Part shown: positions 10,203 to 25,181 of the stretch, piece by piece | Numbering within the stretch: the stretch's first letter is position 1 | Layout of the letters: each line of letters starts with the position of its first letter | NCBI GenBank assembly: GCA_023525715.1 | Contig: CM042012.1 | Coordinates: 53,869,004-53,933,003 of the forward strand | DNA from: Cichorium intybus | Lineage: Eukaryota; Streptophyta; Magnoliopsida; Asterales; Asteraceae | DNA: 64,000 nucleotides | Direction of reading: 5' to 3' | Program-made: the position numbers and the translations under genes | The notes under the pieces: generated by a model | Told to the model about the DNA's origin: nothing | Seen by the model: only the letters and a program-made list of their open reading frames with translations | The model's database searches: none

Positions 10203-11236
10203 TTTATTTATTATTTTTTTTTCTCTCTTTCTTTTTATATTTTTTTGGATATATGTATAAACTTATGACACTTCTATCTGTATATGTTGTTCATATTTTA
10301 TTTGTCATGTTTGTTTTTAATTTGTTTGTTAAGTTATGCATGATATACTAATTTGAGAAGGAGTTGTCTCATACAAGTATGGGGTCACCGTGCCCCCTCC
10401 ACTTGTCTCGACCACCGGCATGTTCACTGTAGCGCTACAACTCCGGAATACGAAATCAAGGATCCATCTGTACGCAATTATACCTGTGATATTAAGCACC
10501 AAGCAGTCTATCGTCCAAAAAGGGGTAACTCTTTCTCCCTTGTTTTGAAATAATTTTTGTACAACGGGGACGTTGTACCGCTTTAAGTGTGGGGTGTGGA
10601 CGGTCGAAAGAGATTTTTTTTTGAAATTTTTTGCAGAAATGATCAATTTTTCAATTTTTAGCAATGTTTTTCTAAATTTTTAATAAATTGCAATTTTGAA
10701 ATGAATGGTTTGTGATTGTGATAGCATTAGTACTTTTCAAGAAATACTGTTTATTTATGATCATGCTATTAGTTAGTCAAATAAGTTGAGTTTTACGGGT
10801 TTAGAAGATCGAGCTGTTTTAGGATTGGAATTTAGGAAGGAAAAGTCAATCTGTGGCCTTTGTTGTTCGAGCCGGTAGGTCTAAAATGGGTGGGCCTTAT
10901 GCACCTTACCACCTAAGATCATCTAGTCTGGGATGGTATTTCTGAAAGCTCGTTACACGGACAACATCGAAAGTCATGGACAATTCCTTAATGGCCTTTA
11001 GAATCTGAATGAGTAAGTACACTTCATTGTGGACAGAAAGTTTGTAATCAAGGGTTCTCTAGAAAGCCATGAATTCCAAAGAACAATTCAATTATGTTTT
11101 CGCGAACTATTCCATTCTAACTCATAGAGCAATAAACTTTGAAACTGAACACAGTCAAAAATTGTTTGATTCTTTATTATAATTTGTTAAAAAACTCTCT
11201 TGCTTGGGGACAAGCAAGGCACAAGTGTGGGGTGTT
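10203..11236 (+). other. 3' non-coding region of element 1 with hairpin and polypurine tract
   Basis: No gene. A perfect 8-bp stem with 4-nt loop (CTTGCTTG-GGGA-CAAGCAAG, 11199-11218) lies just before the purine-rich AAGTGTGGGGTGTT that abuts the 3' LTR. The same hairpin is in element 2 (44850-44869). The motif GTATGGGGTCACCGTGCCCC (about 10377) also recurs inverted in element 2 near 45680. Confidence 0.6.
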
Positions 11237-12346
11237 TGACAACGCCTAGTGATATCAAGTATTTTAGGCGTTGTTGAGCCCTGTTCTTGATGAAATTATA
11301 TCAGATATGTCTGGGTATTCTCACTTTTCGTGCCAGGACTTGTTTGTAGAAAAAGAATGGAAACAGGGACTAAAAGCGTGCAAAAGGAAGAAGTTTGGAA
11401 AAGAATGAAAAATCAAGGAAACTCGTACGCGCGCCGCGGATCTATGATACACGCGACGCGGGCTTAAGGCGGTGGAACACATTCAAATGCCGAAGAAACG
11501 GGAAAAGATCAGTACGCGCGCCGCGGATTTCACTTCTACGCGGCGCGGCTGCGGAAAATTGCAACTATAAATAGAGGCATTTCCAGCCGAAAACCCTAGC
11601 AAAGACCGGGTGTAAAATCGACCTTGAAGCTCTTTGACTCCAAGATTTCATTCCAGAAGACTCTCATTTGGTATTGGTTAGTTTTAGATTTTATTTGTAA
11701 TTAAATAGTTAGATTTAAGCTTGCTTTTGTATCTTTGGGTGTGACAACCATTGATACCTAGCTTTGGCTTCTGTTTTTGGATCATTTGGTTACTGTTTTT
11801 ATGTTTGGGATCTGAATTTGGTTAATGCAATCATTCGGTTACACTTAATATTGGTTTTTCGGTGTTTTGGATGTTTGTGTTTGGTTTGGTTATTGGTTTG
11901 TGTTTGAATGTTATTCTGACCTTGTCGGGACTGTTTTCCTTTGCTGCATTCAGTAACTAATTAGGTTAGTTTGTAGGCATTAAACCTTGGCTAGTAACTG
12001 TTCAGTAGAACTTTAGTTAGTAGCTAGTTTATGCTTTGCTTGGTTTTGCTAGTTTGGATGCCTTTGATTGCTTCTGATTCAGAGATGTACTTCTGATTTC
12101 AGAAAGTGACTAGGTGATTTGAGCTTAGCTTAGCTTGGCTTGAGTGTGTTTGATCATTGCTTTTGTTTGCTAGTGATTAGGAAGGTAGAAACTAGATCCT
12201 CCGACTGTAGCTGTGACACTACTAGTTGGTAATCTCTCATCTAGTCTAACCACGAAGCTCCTGTGGATCGACCCTGACTACCGCTATACTAGTGTGTGTT
12301 AGGTTTTCTCTTATTTTTGACCGCACGACGACCTCTGCGCGTGTCA
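11237..12346 (+). repeat. 3' LTR of Athila-like element 1
   Basis: 1110 bp, begins TGACAACGCC and ends GCGTGTCA. It differs from the 5' LTR by about 20 scattered changes and one single-base indel. Confidence 0.95.
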
Positions 12347-15411
<3,065 letters not shown>

Positions 15412-16025
15412 CCATCAGGGCCGGCCGAGAGATTTTGAAGGCCCTGTGCAAATTGATAAACGTAGGCCCCAAAACATGCAAATCTACAAGATACAAAAAT
15501 TACTTAGACTGGGCAACCTATAGTAACTCTATTCTTTCCAATGTGTTGTCGTGAGCATGGACTATAAACAAATGCCTAACTCCAAACCTTGTAATGGCTT
15601 CTAAAACAAGTAGCAGAACAAAATGAATACTAAAAGTTCAAATAAAGAAAAATAAGTATTACCTTTCTTCCAAAAAAAACTTACCTTTAATTCTAGTATG
15701 TGCTCTTCCAGAAAATCCCTGTGCAACGGCTTATTGTGCACACCCCAAAGACCAGGCCTCTATTTGACCTTCACATAAAGCTTTGCATCCCAATGTTGTA
15801 ATGCGCCAACAAAGAACAATTTAGTTTTTTTGGGTGCTCTTCAAATGTTAGGGACCAAAATATTTTTGAAAAATTAAAAAGTATAACAATAAGAAATAAA
15901 GAATAGAAATAAGAGAATGACTGAAAGCACTAAACAACATGTGAATCGATATAACAAAACGGGAAAGAAACAGGGACTGATTTTCATTAAACAGTTGGTG
16001 GGAAACAACTAATTGTGCATAAAGC

Positions 16026-16719
16026 TGAAAGGTTTTCCGCAACCATGAACTAAATAACCTAAGTTCACATGCAACCTAGAAAAGATCTATGTTTTCTTAC
16101 TTTGAACATGTAACTAATTCCTAAAGGCCAAACAAAAATTAACTAAAAGAATAAATCAGAAAAACTAACCTTTAGTTTTAATCTTGAAGCTAAGCAGCAC
16201 AAGTGTCCTGCCTCAAATGAGATCACACCCAGGGAGCCAGAGGAAGGTCACGAAAATTCCAGAGAGAATAATAGAATGAGCACCAAATAATGAGGTCTAG
16301 GGGTCCCTATTTATAGGGAAACAAGAAACCCTAGCCGTCAGCCATTTTCCGGATTATACGTACGCGCGTCGCGGCCTTTACATTTGCGCGCCGTGCGCCG
16401 CAATTCAACTATTGAATTTGTACGACTTTAATCCCTGACTTCCTGATTAATCTAATTAATGCCACAAAAATCAATCCAATTAATTTCTGATTAATTATTA
16501 ATCAATCAATATAGTTTCTAATTAATATATTATCACTTAATATATTAACAAACCATATCTTTTATTTCTATTGATTTATTAATCCCATAATAAACCAACC
16601 TTTCTCTCTACCGAACTTTCTACCAAACATCCAGCTATGAGGGCAACCCAAATGAACTTTGCTTCTATTAATTAGGTAAATACAAATTATTAGTCATGGC
16701 TTAGACACCTAATCCAACA
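16026..16719 (-). repeat. 3' LTR of the non-coding Copia element
   Basis: 694 bp; the matching 5' LTR is 22619-23312. The inverted TATA box (TATTTATAGG) lies near 16307 and the CGCG boxes at about 16360-16390. Confidence 0.95.
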
Positions 16720-17479
16720 GTCTCCTACTTGGATAAGTCTATGACTATAATTACCAATTTAACCTCTAATTAATCAGCAAACTGTAGCTTCCTAGAAACT
16801 GCTGCCGAACTCTGACCTAGTCAGTTCTGTCCATAGATAAGTGATCAGATGATCCTCCGTCCACCAAGATATTTTCAGACATGAGACATGGATTGAGATC
16901 AATCTCTGTCTGACACACTGTTTCCCGATTTCCGATTTTGCTTATGACTTTTAGACTTCTAATTGAACGAATCAATTCAGTCCTGGCTGGCCAGCGCTTC
17001 AGTCAACTTCAAAATCATCGAGTGACCAACAGATATCTGTTACCCGTCTGGGTCATGGGAAGAATAAGCTTCGACTCATATGTTATATCTTTTACCCGAC
17101 AAATCACTCACAACAGCACGTTTTATAACACCGAGTTACCGATGCGTTTTCGTACTATCAATGAACAACCGCCTTGCAAATTATAACTCATATCTCTCAA
17201 CTTTAAGACCATAAGATATTATCGTCTCAACATTGCTCGTGATATAATCCATGAAGCAATCCATTGAGCGCGGGTTTATCTAATACTCAAATCTCCATTT
17301 CCAAGTACTCATGAATGTTGCAGCAATCTTATTGCTATGTCTAGCTCCTTAGACAATCTACAAACCAATTCATGACAGTCTTCCTTCATACTTACTCCCT
17401 AAGAGTATGAACGACTGTGGATATTTGAATAATCCAATTATTCAGGAAGTAAACATGCAAAAGTGAAACATAAAATCTG

Positions 17480-20300
17480 ACTGGCAGCTACTCCTGCTTA
17501 TTACCAAGTCTCCACGAGGTAATCACCAAGTCGGATTTATCATAACTATTATCGGTTTCTTATTCTCTTTTAAGCTTTCAATTCAAGCCTTTTATATCTA
17601 TGTCTATGGCATTTTCACTCTTTCTATGTATCCAAGTGTCTAACACTTATACACTTTATTGCAGATGATCCTATCGGATACTCTTCCGATGATATCTCAA
17701 TTTGTCATTTTGTCATTCTCTCTCACAACTCCATTCCGGTGATGTGTACCGTGACTGCCCATGGTTCTCGGGTCTTTAGTCTACATGACTACACCCTAAG
17801 ACAATTTCGAGGTGTCATGATGTGCCGGTGAACCACACGCGCTCCATCAGAAACCAACGAAATTCTTTAACCATGAAGTCCTACAGCACCACGTTCTGGT
17901 GTAAACAATCGCCGATTTGAAACTCCTTTCAAATTGTTCACCCTAATCATTTCCCAATGATTTCTCACGTGTGTTCAAAATCCAAACAGTAATCTCAGCC
18001 AGGTCATATCCTGAAACTAACTTACCATGCTCTAAGCATCAAGTCATCAGGGTATGTTCATAACACTTCTGATTGGTCCAAGAGGCTCGTAGAACCTGAT
18101 GTGATCTCATTCCAAACCCTTTCGGAATCCTAAGATTACCAATAATCCTTGTGTCATGATTTCCGGAAACATTTCCTTTCGGAGACTCTTTCTTATGCAT
18201 CTTGAATCCCATCAAGATCATATTCTCAACGGCTAAGTATATACTGTCAGTCTCATGTATCCGATAGATGTCTGTGAACTACGTGAGTATGTTTCACCTT
18301 CTTTGTTTCTTTCATGCCAATTCATTACACTTTGTAATGACAGGAAACTCCATTCCTGGGGTTATGCATCTTGAATCTCATCAAGATCATATTGGCAGAA
18401 TTCTAATCTATCTAATAGATGTTCACAACCACCTGAGTATGTTGTATCTCTTAAAGTATTTCATAGCGAACCGTTTCTTAACACCAAGTCATTACACTTT
18501 GTAATGATAAGAGACATTTCCTAGAACCAGTATGTAACCCACATACAATGATAGCAGATAACAACGACACTCCCACTGGCTTTGACATCGTTATATGACT
18601 CTTTCGGACTATTCACAAAATCCAGAACTTATGCCACATTTTGCGAAACTGAAATCCAAACCTTTCCGACTTATTAAAGGAAATCTTTCAGGCTATTGAC
18701 AAAATCCAAACCTTTTGGCCTATTTTGAGAATCTGAATATGCTTTCTTGCGAGATGCCAATGGGACGAATCCCGGGGCCATGTACCTTTTGTAATGGCAT
18801 GCTCTATGTGAGTCCCTATTAGTGTGCCGGTAAACCACACACGCTCCACTACCGACTCACACTATGCCACGCAGATGTTCTGTAAGTACATTTCTATGTT
18901 CCCTTCTTTTGATGATTCAATTACTCCCACTGGTTCCTAGACCAGTTGTAAAGATCAATCAAACTGTCACATAGACTGTGTCTCGCGGTAAGGTTCTCTT
19001 ATTTGGCAGCAACTGGGTTCACCAATGCTTCCAGCAGTCGGATTACTTATCCGTACCATCTTTAGTGTTTTACCACTACCCGGTATATCACCCAAATCAT
19101 ACCTCCTTATGACAGTGACAATAACTATTAGTCAAGCGAAGAGAGGGTATGTCAAGTTTAACAGGAATCTAATTCCTGGTCAAGTCCCAGTGGTGACTAA
19201 AGGTTCTTTCACTTGGCTAATCCCTGAACTCATTCAGAATCATTCTTACTCCCACTGTTTCCTTAGAACTTGAGTTCTTTCTAAAAGTACTATTCTTTCA
19301 AAGGATAACCGGAGTGGCTAATGAAACGACATTGCTGATTAGTTTCAGGCTTGTCATGAGATTCAGACGAATACTACATGACCCTGGACATTCTATGTAC
19401 TAGTGGGATGATCCCAGCTTTACATTTCAGACAGTGTCAACATAACCTACTTAGTCTAAGATGTGGTCGGAATATGGCTTCTGCGGTCTGACTGGTTGAA
19501 TATTCAATTCATTGAAATATTAGTCGGAAATGTATCCAGTGTATCTTATACACCGAGGATCAAAACTATTTCGATCAATGCTCCATCATCTTCCCTAAGA
19601 CACATTATAACCATTAGTGTTCTTGGAAGAGGATAAACTGTGAAACATTTTCTCAGTCTATGTTGTTACTCAGGTTCTGTTGATCTTATGCTTCCTTTGA
19701 AATCTTTGAACACTTCAAGGTTCCAATCAATCGCTTATTCCGATAAACGAAGCCATATTTGTCAAACCATTTGGCAAATATCATGAAGCATAAATAATCG
19801 TGTTCTGTTCGAAGATTCGAGCAATACACAGTAACTTATGTGTCTGTTGCTCAAAATCTTAATACCTTTACAGTTCCATGTAAATTTATGACTTTGTTAA
19901 TATTGTTCAAGACATGCAATCATCACCTGACTCCAAGTCAACTGATTCCAAAATCCTATCCATTGGATCTTTGGGTGATTCCTTTCTTGCCACAATTAAT
20001 TTTATTAAGCACTCAATTCATCATGTGACTCTAAGTCAAATGATTCCAAAGTCCTGTCCAACTGGACCTTTGGTTGAAGTGATTCTCATAAAATTCACTT
20101 TAACAATCATAAAGAACACAATTTACAAATCCAATCCCATTGGATGTATCAACATTCAAGTTATTACCATTTACGTCATGAACACATTCACACAACATTT
20201 CGAGGACAATTAAAACAATCATGTTTCAAAAAAAAATATTTCATTAAACCAGAATTATCCTCAGAAAAATGTACTATGCGAATCCATGTAGTATGTATCT
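17480..20300. repeat. Non-coding interior of the Copia element, with internal duplications
   Basis: No coding frame where pol would be expected. Local direct duplications are visible: 18193-18361 with 18362-18530 (units starting TTATGCATCTTGAATC), and 19919-20017 with 20018-20084 (units starting near CTAAGTCAAATGATTCC). Two copies of the 28-bp leader-type motif lie at 17821-17848 and 18822-18850. Confidence 0.6.
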
Positions 20301-20330
20301 ATAAACTAATAAAAAGAACAAATATCTAGC

Positions 20331-21260
20331 TTAACTCAAAAACCGCACGAGCTCCGGATCCAATCTGAATATGCTCCTGTGCGACATCATCCCGCATCCT
20401 CCAGAGTTCGTGCATACAGAGCAAATGTGTGAAACACATCCTGTATCAAGGAAATGAGGACCAGGTGTTCTAAATTCTAAGATATTTATGAGTTTACCAA
20501 ACGGTTTGACTTTGGAGCATTTTTCCAATCTTTCCGTGACTGTGTCCCACATTGTGGATTCCCAGTTTGAAACATCGAACAATCGGTCCAGACGATCTGG
20601 ATCATTTCTTGATGCACCTTAATACTGGACTCAATCCTGAAGCAGCTGAATTAATGGAACTATGCTTCTCCATGAACGATTCATACAGAGTCGACATTGA
20701 ATGCACTTCCACGATTGTCTTATCCGGTTACCCTTTCTGTTCATCTGGATGAACAGATCAGCGAGTTGAGCTAATGCTTAACTCCCGATCCCAAAGGGAA
20801 ACCAGTTTTATACTGTTCGCCTATGTATCCCTCAATCTCGGGAACACGCAAACTGGTGCTACTTCCTTCTAGCTTGCAACTTCAAGCTCTTTGAAGATCC
20901 TAGTTCGTTCCCTTTATTCAACCAGTTCACGGAACCTTTCCTGAACTAGCTGTGCCAACTTATCAGACCCCAGGAATTCTAAATCCCTGCGGAACTCGTG
21001 GTTAATGATCAATAGCATATGGCAACGAACTTCCTTGGACTCAATAGTCAAGGAGTCATGCTCATCACAAGCTGCTGTGTGATGCCATGTTTGGGAGCAG
21101 ACACTCAGTCGGATATGGCTCGCCAGCAAAACTAAGAACTATTCTCTAATTGCAAAACCATATCACATAGTTCAGGCCAGTCAGCCTTACCATACTAAAC
21201 AGGTGCTTTCTGAAGCTCTCAGAATGGGTGAAGGAGGAGAAGGAGGAGAATGACACTTTC
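20331..21260 (-). pseudogene. Remnant of Copia gag and protease
   Basis: In minus sense, the frame 20331-20582 contains LDTGCVSHICS, close to the protease site LDTGCGFHICS of the intact relative near 54530. Further upstream (about 21130-21250) the reading passes through text like a Copia Gag N-terminus (RLTGLNYVIWF), broken by stops. No zinc knuckle, integrase or RT text is left. This shows the element descends from a coding Copia element. Confidence 0.55.
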
Positions 21261-22618
21261 TTCAGACATATATAAAATTTGAATTTATTCGTTTAATTCA
21301 TCCTTTTAAATAATTACCCAATATACATTATTTAACAAGGCTAGAATACAAAATACCCCTACTATGCTGTGAAGAGGGATGCCGTAGTCACAACACAGTG
21401 GTCATTAAGGTAGATAACTTTTATCAATTTCAGTCTTATGAAATTCCTAGATCTGTGAGATTCATTGAACTGTTCAATGGCATGTTTAATCTCGGATATG
21501 CCCCACCGTTTGTGACTGGGATGCCGAGGATCACAAACCGGGTGTGAATAACCATGCAAATTAGCTTGGTACTCTCGGGGTCCATTATCATCTCAAATTG
21601 ATGTGCCGGTTAACCACACACGCTCCATCAACAATGATAACACCCGAGAACCCATTGCCACTCTTTATGAACCCCCATTGGTGTGCCGGTAACCCACACA
21701 CGCTCCATCAACGTTTCATAAAGTGCAATGTGCAATTTCATGGGTTAGCATCAAATTCACATTTTTTCTAAAGTAACTAGATTGGGAATTCTTGTACGGG
21801 TTCTAGTACTTTGATCATTATACTTTTAATGATTAAGCGGTCCTATCAAAACTGTTCGGCTAACGACCCTCCACTGATGAGGCGAGCGGTGGGTGAGAGT
21901 GAACACCCATTAGACCGCCATTTTATAGGCAGTCTCCTTATACCCACTTTATAGACCAGCTTCGTGAATGAGGCCTACTAATGATTTGACTAACTAATTT
22001 ATCTTATACATATAGTATTAACCTTTAATAATATATATAAGATGTATTTTAAATCTTTTAAAATATTCCTGGTTTATCTTTTAATTTCCTGAAATTTAAC
22101 TATTAAATTTCAAATTAAATTAAACCTTTTAATTTGATTTAATTTATCTTTTAATTAAACTATTAATTAAATTAATTAAATCTAGATATTTTAAACCTTT
22201 TAAAATATTTTAGGATTTATCCTTTAATTTTCGAAATTTAACCATTAAATCAAAATTAAATTAAATCCCTTGAATTATCTTTTAATTAAACAATTAATTA
22301 AATTAATTCAAATGTAGATAGGTTTTTCCAAATTAATCAAATCAATTTAAATCTATCTTAAACCCCTAATTATCGAATTCAAACAAACTGGGTTTAAGGT
22401 TATCCATTTAATTAACCAATTAAAGTTACCAAAAAAATAGAAAACCTCCTAAAACCCTAACCAGGAAAATCGAAAAAGAAGGGGGAAGGGGCTAGGGTTT
22501 CAAAAACCCTAAACCCCAAAATCGAAATCAGGCCCAAAATATTTATAAACAATATACCATAATTAGGAAAACTATTACAGCCATTCAATAAGAAAACAAC
22601 CAAATGCTCTGATACCAC

Positions 22619-23312
22619 TGAAAGGTTTTCCGCAACCATGAACTAAATAACCTAAGTTCACATGCAACCTAGAAAAGATCTATGTTTTCTTACTTTGAAC
22701 ATGTAACTAATTCCTAAAGGCCAAACAAAAATTAACTAAAAGAATAAATCAGAAAAACTAACCTTTAGTTTTAATCTTGAAGCTAAGCAGCACAAGTGTC
22801 CTGCCTCAAATGAGATCACACCCAGGGAGCCAGAGGAAGGTCACGAAAATTCCAGAGAGAATAATAGAATGAGCACCAAATAATGAGGTCTAGGGGTCCC
22901 TATTTATAGGGAAACAAGAAACCCTAGCCGTCAGCCATTTTCCGGATTATACGTACGCGCGTCGCGGCCTTTACATTTGCGCGCCGCGCGCCGCAATTCA
23001 ACTATTGAATTTGTACGACTTTAATCCCTGACTTCCTGATTAATCTAATTAATGCCACAGAAATCAATCCAATTAATTTCTGATTAATTATTAATCAATC
23101 AATATAGTTTCTAATTAATATATTATCACTTAATATATTAACAAACCATATGTTTTATTTCTATTGATTTATTAATCCTATAATAAACCAACCTTTCTCT
23201 CTACCGAACTTTCTACCAAACATCCAGCTATGAGGGCAACCCAAATGGAATTTGCTTCTATTAATTAGGTAAATACAAATTATTAGTCATGGCTTAGACA
23301 CCTAATCCAACA
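22619..23312 (-). repeat. 5' LTR of the non-coding Copia element, with CGCG-box/TATA promoter
   Basis: 694 bp. In minus sense the paired CGCG boxes (22979-22993 and 22953-22967) precede the TATA box (22900-22909, CTATTTATAG on the plus strand). This is the same layout as in the other LTRs of the window. Confidence 0.95.
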
Positions 23313-23697
23313 AAAGCCCTATGTATCTTAAACCCGATTTAAAACAAAACCATATAAATATATTCGATATACTTAAGCTTTGAAGTATAATATCGTACCG
23401 TCAGAGACTTGCAGAAAATAAACGAAGCATAATATCGTACCATTAGAGACTTGCAGTTGCAGAAATTGAATCGTTGGCTGATTTTTCGAGATTGATTACC
23501 GATATTATTGGGTGAAGGCATGAAGCTGTCATGATTATCGCTATTATTCCCGAGTTCCTGCTTTCCGATTTCGCCTCCAGTATTCACGTTTCACGAACAG
23601 ACTGGGAGATTTAGGTAAAATATTGGGCCCCTAGTAGAGAATGGGCCCTGTTCAAAGGCACCCATTGAACTCCCTTTGGGTCGGGCCTGATAACCAT

Positions 23698-24030
23698 AAG
23701 TGTAATGAATTTATCTTTTTCAATATTGTTTGTTTATGACATTTTAATTTTATGAGAAGAGACATTAGTGATGTTATTGTTTGTCTAAAAAAAGTTCATT
23801 TTCTCAGACGAAGATAATGAAAGTGAAGCCAAATGATGTTTATACGAAGAGAAGAAAGGCTAGCTTATCTAGTTACACAACTTCATCAAAGTATACTATG
23901 AAGATGATGAAACGGAAGCCCTCCAAGGGAAATAAACGAGCATCAAGGAATTAGATAAGAAAAAAGACTACCTCGAGTGCCGAGGTAAATGGTTTTAAAG
24001 GTTTGATTAATGAAGCTGGTTCTATGCGTA
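23698..24030 (+). other. Flank of the hAT element with a small basic ORF
   Basis: An ATG at 23817 opens 45 codons to a TAG at 23952-23954. The product is rich in Lys, Arg, Ser and Thr (MKVKPNDVYTKRRKASLSSY at the N-terminus). It is preceded by TTCATTTTCTCAG, a plausible splice acceptor. It might be the last exon of a broken gene. No family is recognised. Confidence 0.2.
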
Positions 24031-24363
24031 TGTTACAAACCCATATAGCGTCATTCACACATGATTAGTTTTAGTTTATTAGTTTATTAGTTTTTAGTTT
24101 AAGTTTATTTTTTTGGCAAAATTACAATGTAACCCATCCAACTCTTGTCTTCTGGTTTAAAAGGTCCCTTATGTTATTTTTTGGTCTTTAAGGGGCATGA
24201 AGTTGAAATTTACCTCCTAAAAAAAGGCCTGGACTTGTAATAGTCGGTGTCTGCTCTTCACGAAATTCTTTTGAAGCCCAACCCATCTTTCGACCTCACC
24301 CGCTCAGTGATCCATACATCACGCCAACCCTACAACATCACGATAGCGCTTGAGATTGCCGAG

Positions 24364-24478
24364 GATGAGTTCTACCAAGAAGTCTTGCAGCAGAATGGAA
24401 GAATTGCAGGAATTGGATTGCTGAGAATGAGTTCTACCGAGAAGTCTTGCAGCGGGATGGAAGAATTGCACGAATTGA
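24364..24478 (+). repeat. Tandem duplication (62-bp period) in the MULE cargo
   Basis: The text ATGAGTTCTACC..GAAGTCTTGCAG..ATGGAAGAATTGCA occurs twice, starting at 24364 and 24426. It lies in a 113-codon open frame (24247-24588). The origin of this cargo was not recognised. Confidence 0.75.
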
Positions 24479-24789
24479 TAACTGCACAGCTTTGTGTTCG
24501 TGAAACTCATGTCCGTCTCTCGTGTCCCTCTTTTTCCCATCTCATCGCCATTAATGCTCGTTTTCCCATCTCTGCAACCTATACTTGAAGTTAAAACCTA
24601 CGGGGCAATACAACTGACGCACACATATATAACTGACGCACATACATACATACAATAATATATGTCCTTTTGGTTTTCGGATCCAATCCACGCCATGGCC
24701 ACAAACGCAAGCCAACACTTTGGCGGGAATTCAGCCTGTAGATTGAGTGTGTTTGTGTGACTCAGAGAGAAATCGAGTGATATTGAGAG

Positions 24790-25181
24790 ATGGTGGGTCA
24801 TCAATACGATGGCGGTGACCTCTAGAACAGATCTGGCTTCTTTGGACCGCAAAGATTGGGGCGTCACCGATCTCTTCCGGGAGTTTCTTTTTGACAATGA
24901 TGGCATCAGTCGGTAAGTTACCCCTATTTAGAATTCAAGGGCTTATGAAAGTTCCCTGGATTTATCGAGAAAAGTTATAGGGTTTATGATTTATTAGGTT
25001 ATTTTACAGATACATTGGGTTTACATGCTCAATAGTTTCGATTAAGTTTTTTTATCACCATCTCCACGTCCCAATGCTAAGTCCTTAAGTTGTTCATCGG
25101 GCTCAAGCAAACACTTTAGTTCGCTTCCGTGTAATGATACAAGACATGTTGGGCAATGAATTCTACGTTGGTGCTTATAAG
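24790..25181 (+). pseudogene. Captured fragment like exons 1-2 of the MCM-binding protein gene (ETG1/MCMBP)
   Basis: Exon-1-like text starts at ATG 24790 (MVGHQYD). After an apparent internal deletion and frame change it continues as DRKDWGVTDLFREFLF, ending at a donor CG|GTAAGT (24912/24913). After an intron-like AT-rich gap, a second exon reads VRFRVMIQDMLGNEFYVGAY and ends at AAG|GTATGT (25181/25182). This order and wording match what I know of the N-terminus of plant ETG1, the MCM-binding protein that acts on the replicative MCM complex in S phase. The exon-2 acceptor looks lost and the leading part has a stop, so this is a non-functional capture. The assignment is from memory of the family. 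Confidence 0.65.

Larger units (their letters stand above)
5785..12346 (+). mobile_element. Athila-like Ty3/Gypsy LTR element 1, complete but pol-less
   Basis: Direct LTRs of 1109 and 1110 bp (5785-6893 and 11237-12346) begin TGAC and end GTCA. Flanking GGTAG/GGTAC form a 4/5-matching TSD. A primer site resembling the Asp-tRNA type used by Athila/Calypso elements follows the 5' LTR, and a purine tract precedes the 3' LTR. The interior has two intact reading frames: an acidic ORF (6998-7969) in the gag position and ORF-1 (9015-10202) in the env position. No protease, reverse transcriptase, RNase H or integrase motif is present, so it must depend on enzymes supplied in trans. I count about 20 LTR differences by eye, which indicates a fairly recent insertion. 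Confidence 0.9.
16026..23312 (-). mobile_element. Non-coding Copia-family LTR element, minus strand
   Basis: LTRs of 694 bp (16026-16719 and 22619-23312) run from TGAAAGG to CCAACA on the plus strand, with a perfect 5-bp TSD AAAGC (16021-16025 and 23313-23317). A minus-strand Met-tRNA primer site (GCTCTGATACCA, 22607-22618) and a polypurine tract (AGTAGGAGAC in minus sense) set the orientation. The LTR is a relative of that of the coding Copia element at 51501-59198. The 5.9-kb interior codes for nothing intact; only gag/protease traces remain. The LTRs differ at only about six sites by eye, so this is one of the youngest insertions in the window. Confidence 0.9.
15416..23689. mobile_element. 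Non-autonomous hAT (Tip100-like) transposon, split by a Copia insertion
   Basis: The left end CAGGGCCGGCC and the reverse complement of the right end, CAGGCCCGACC, match at 9 of 11 bases. A perfect 8-bp TSD, ATAACCAT, lies at 15408-15415 and 23690-23697. The termini resemble the CAGGGCCGG ends known for plant Tip100-type hAT elements. Without the Copia insertion (16026-23312) the element is only about 1 kb and has no transposase. It landed at the edge of a TA array. Confidence 0.85.

Noticed and set aside
17821..21710. Repeated 28-bp motif as a CRISPR-like array
   Set aside because: Only four copies, spaced from 80 bp to about 2.8 kb apart, in plant DNA inside a retrotransposon. There are no regular spacers.
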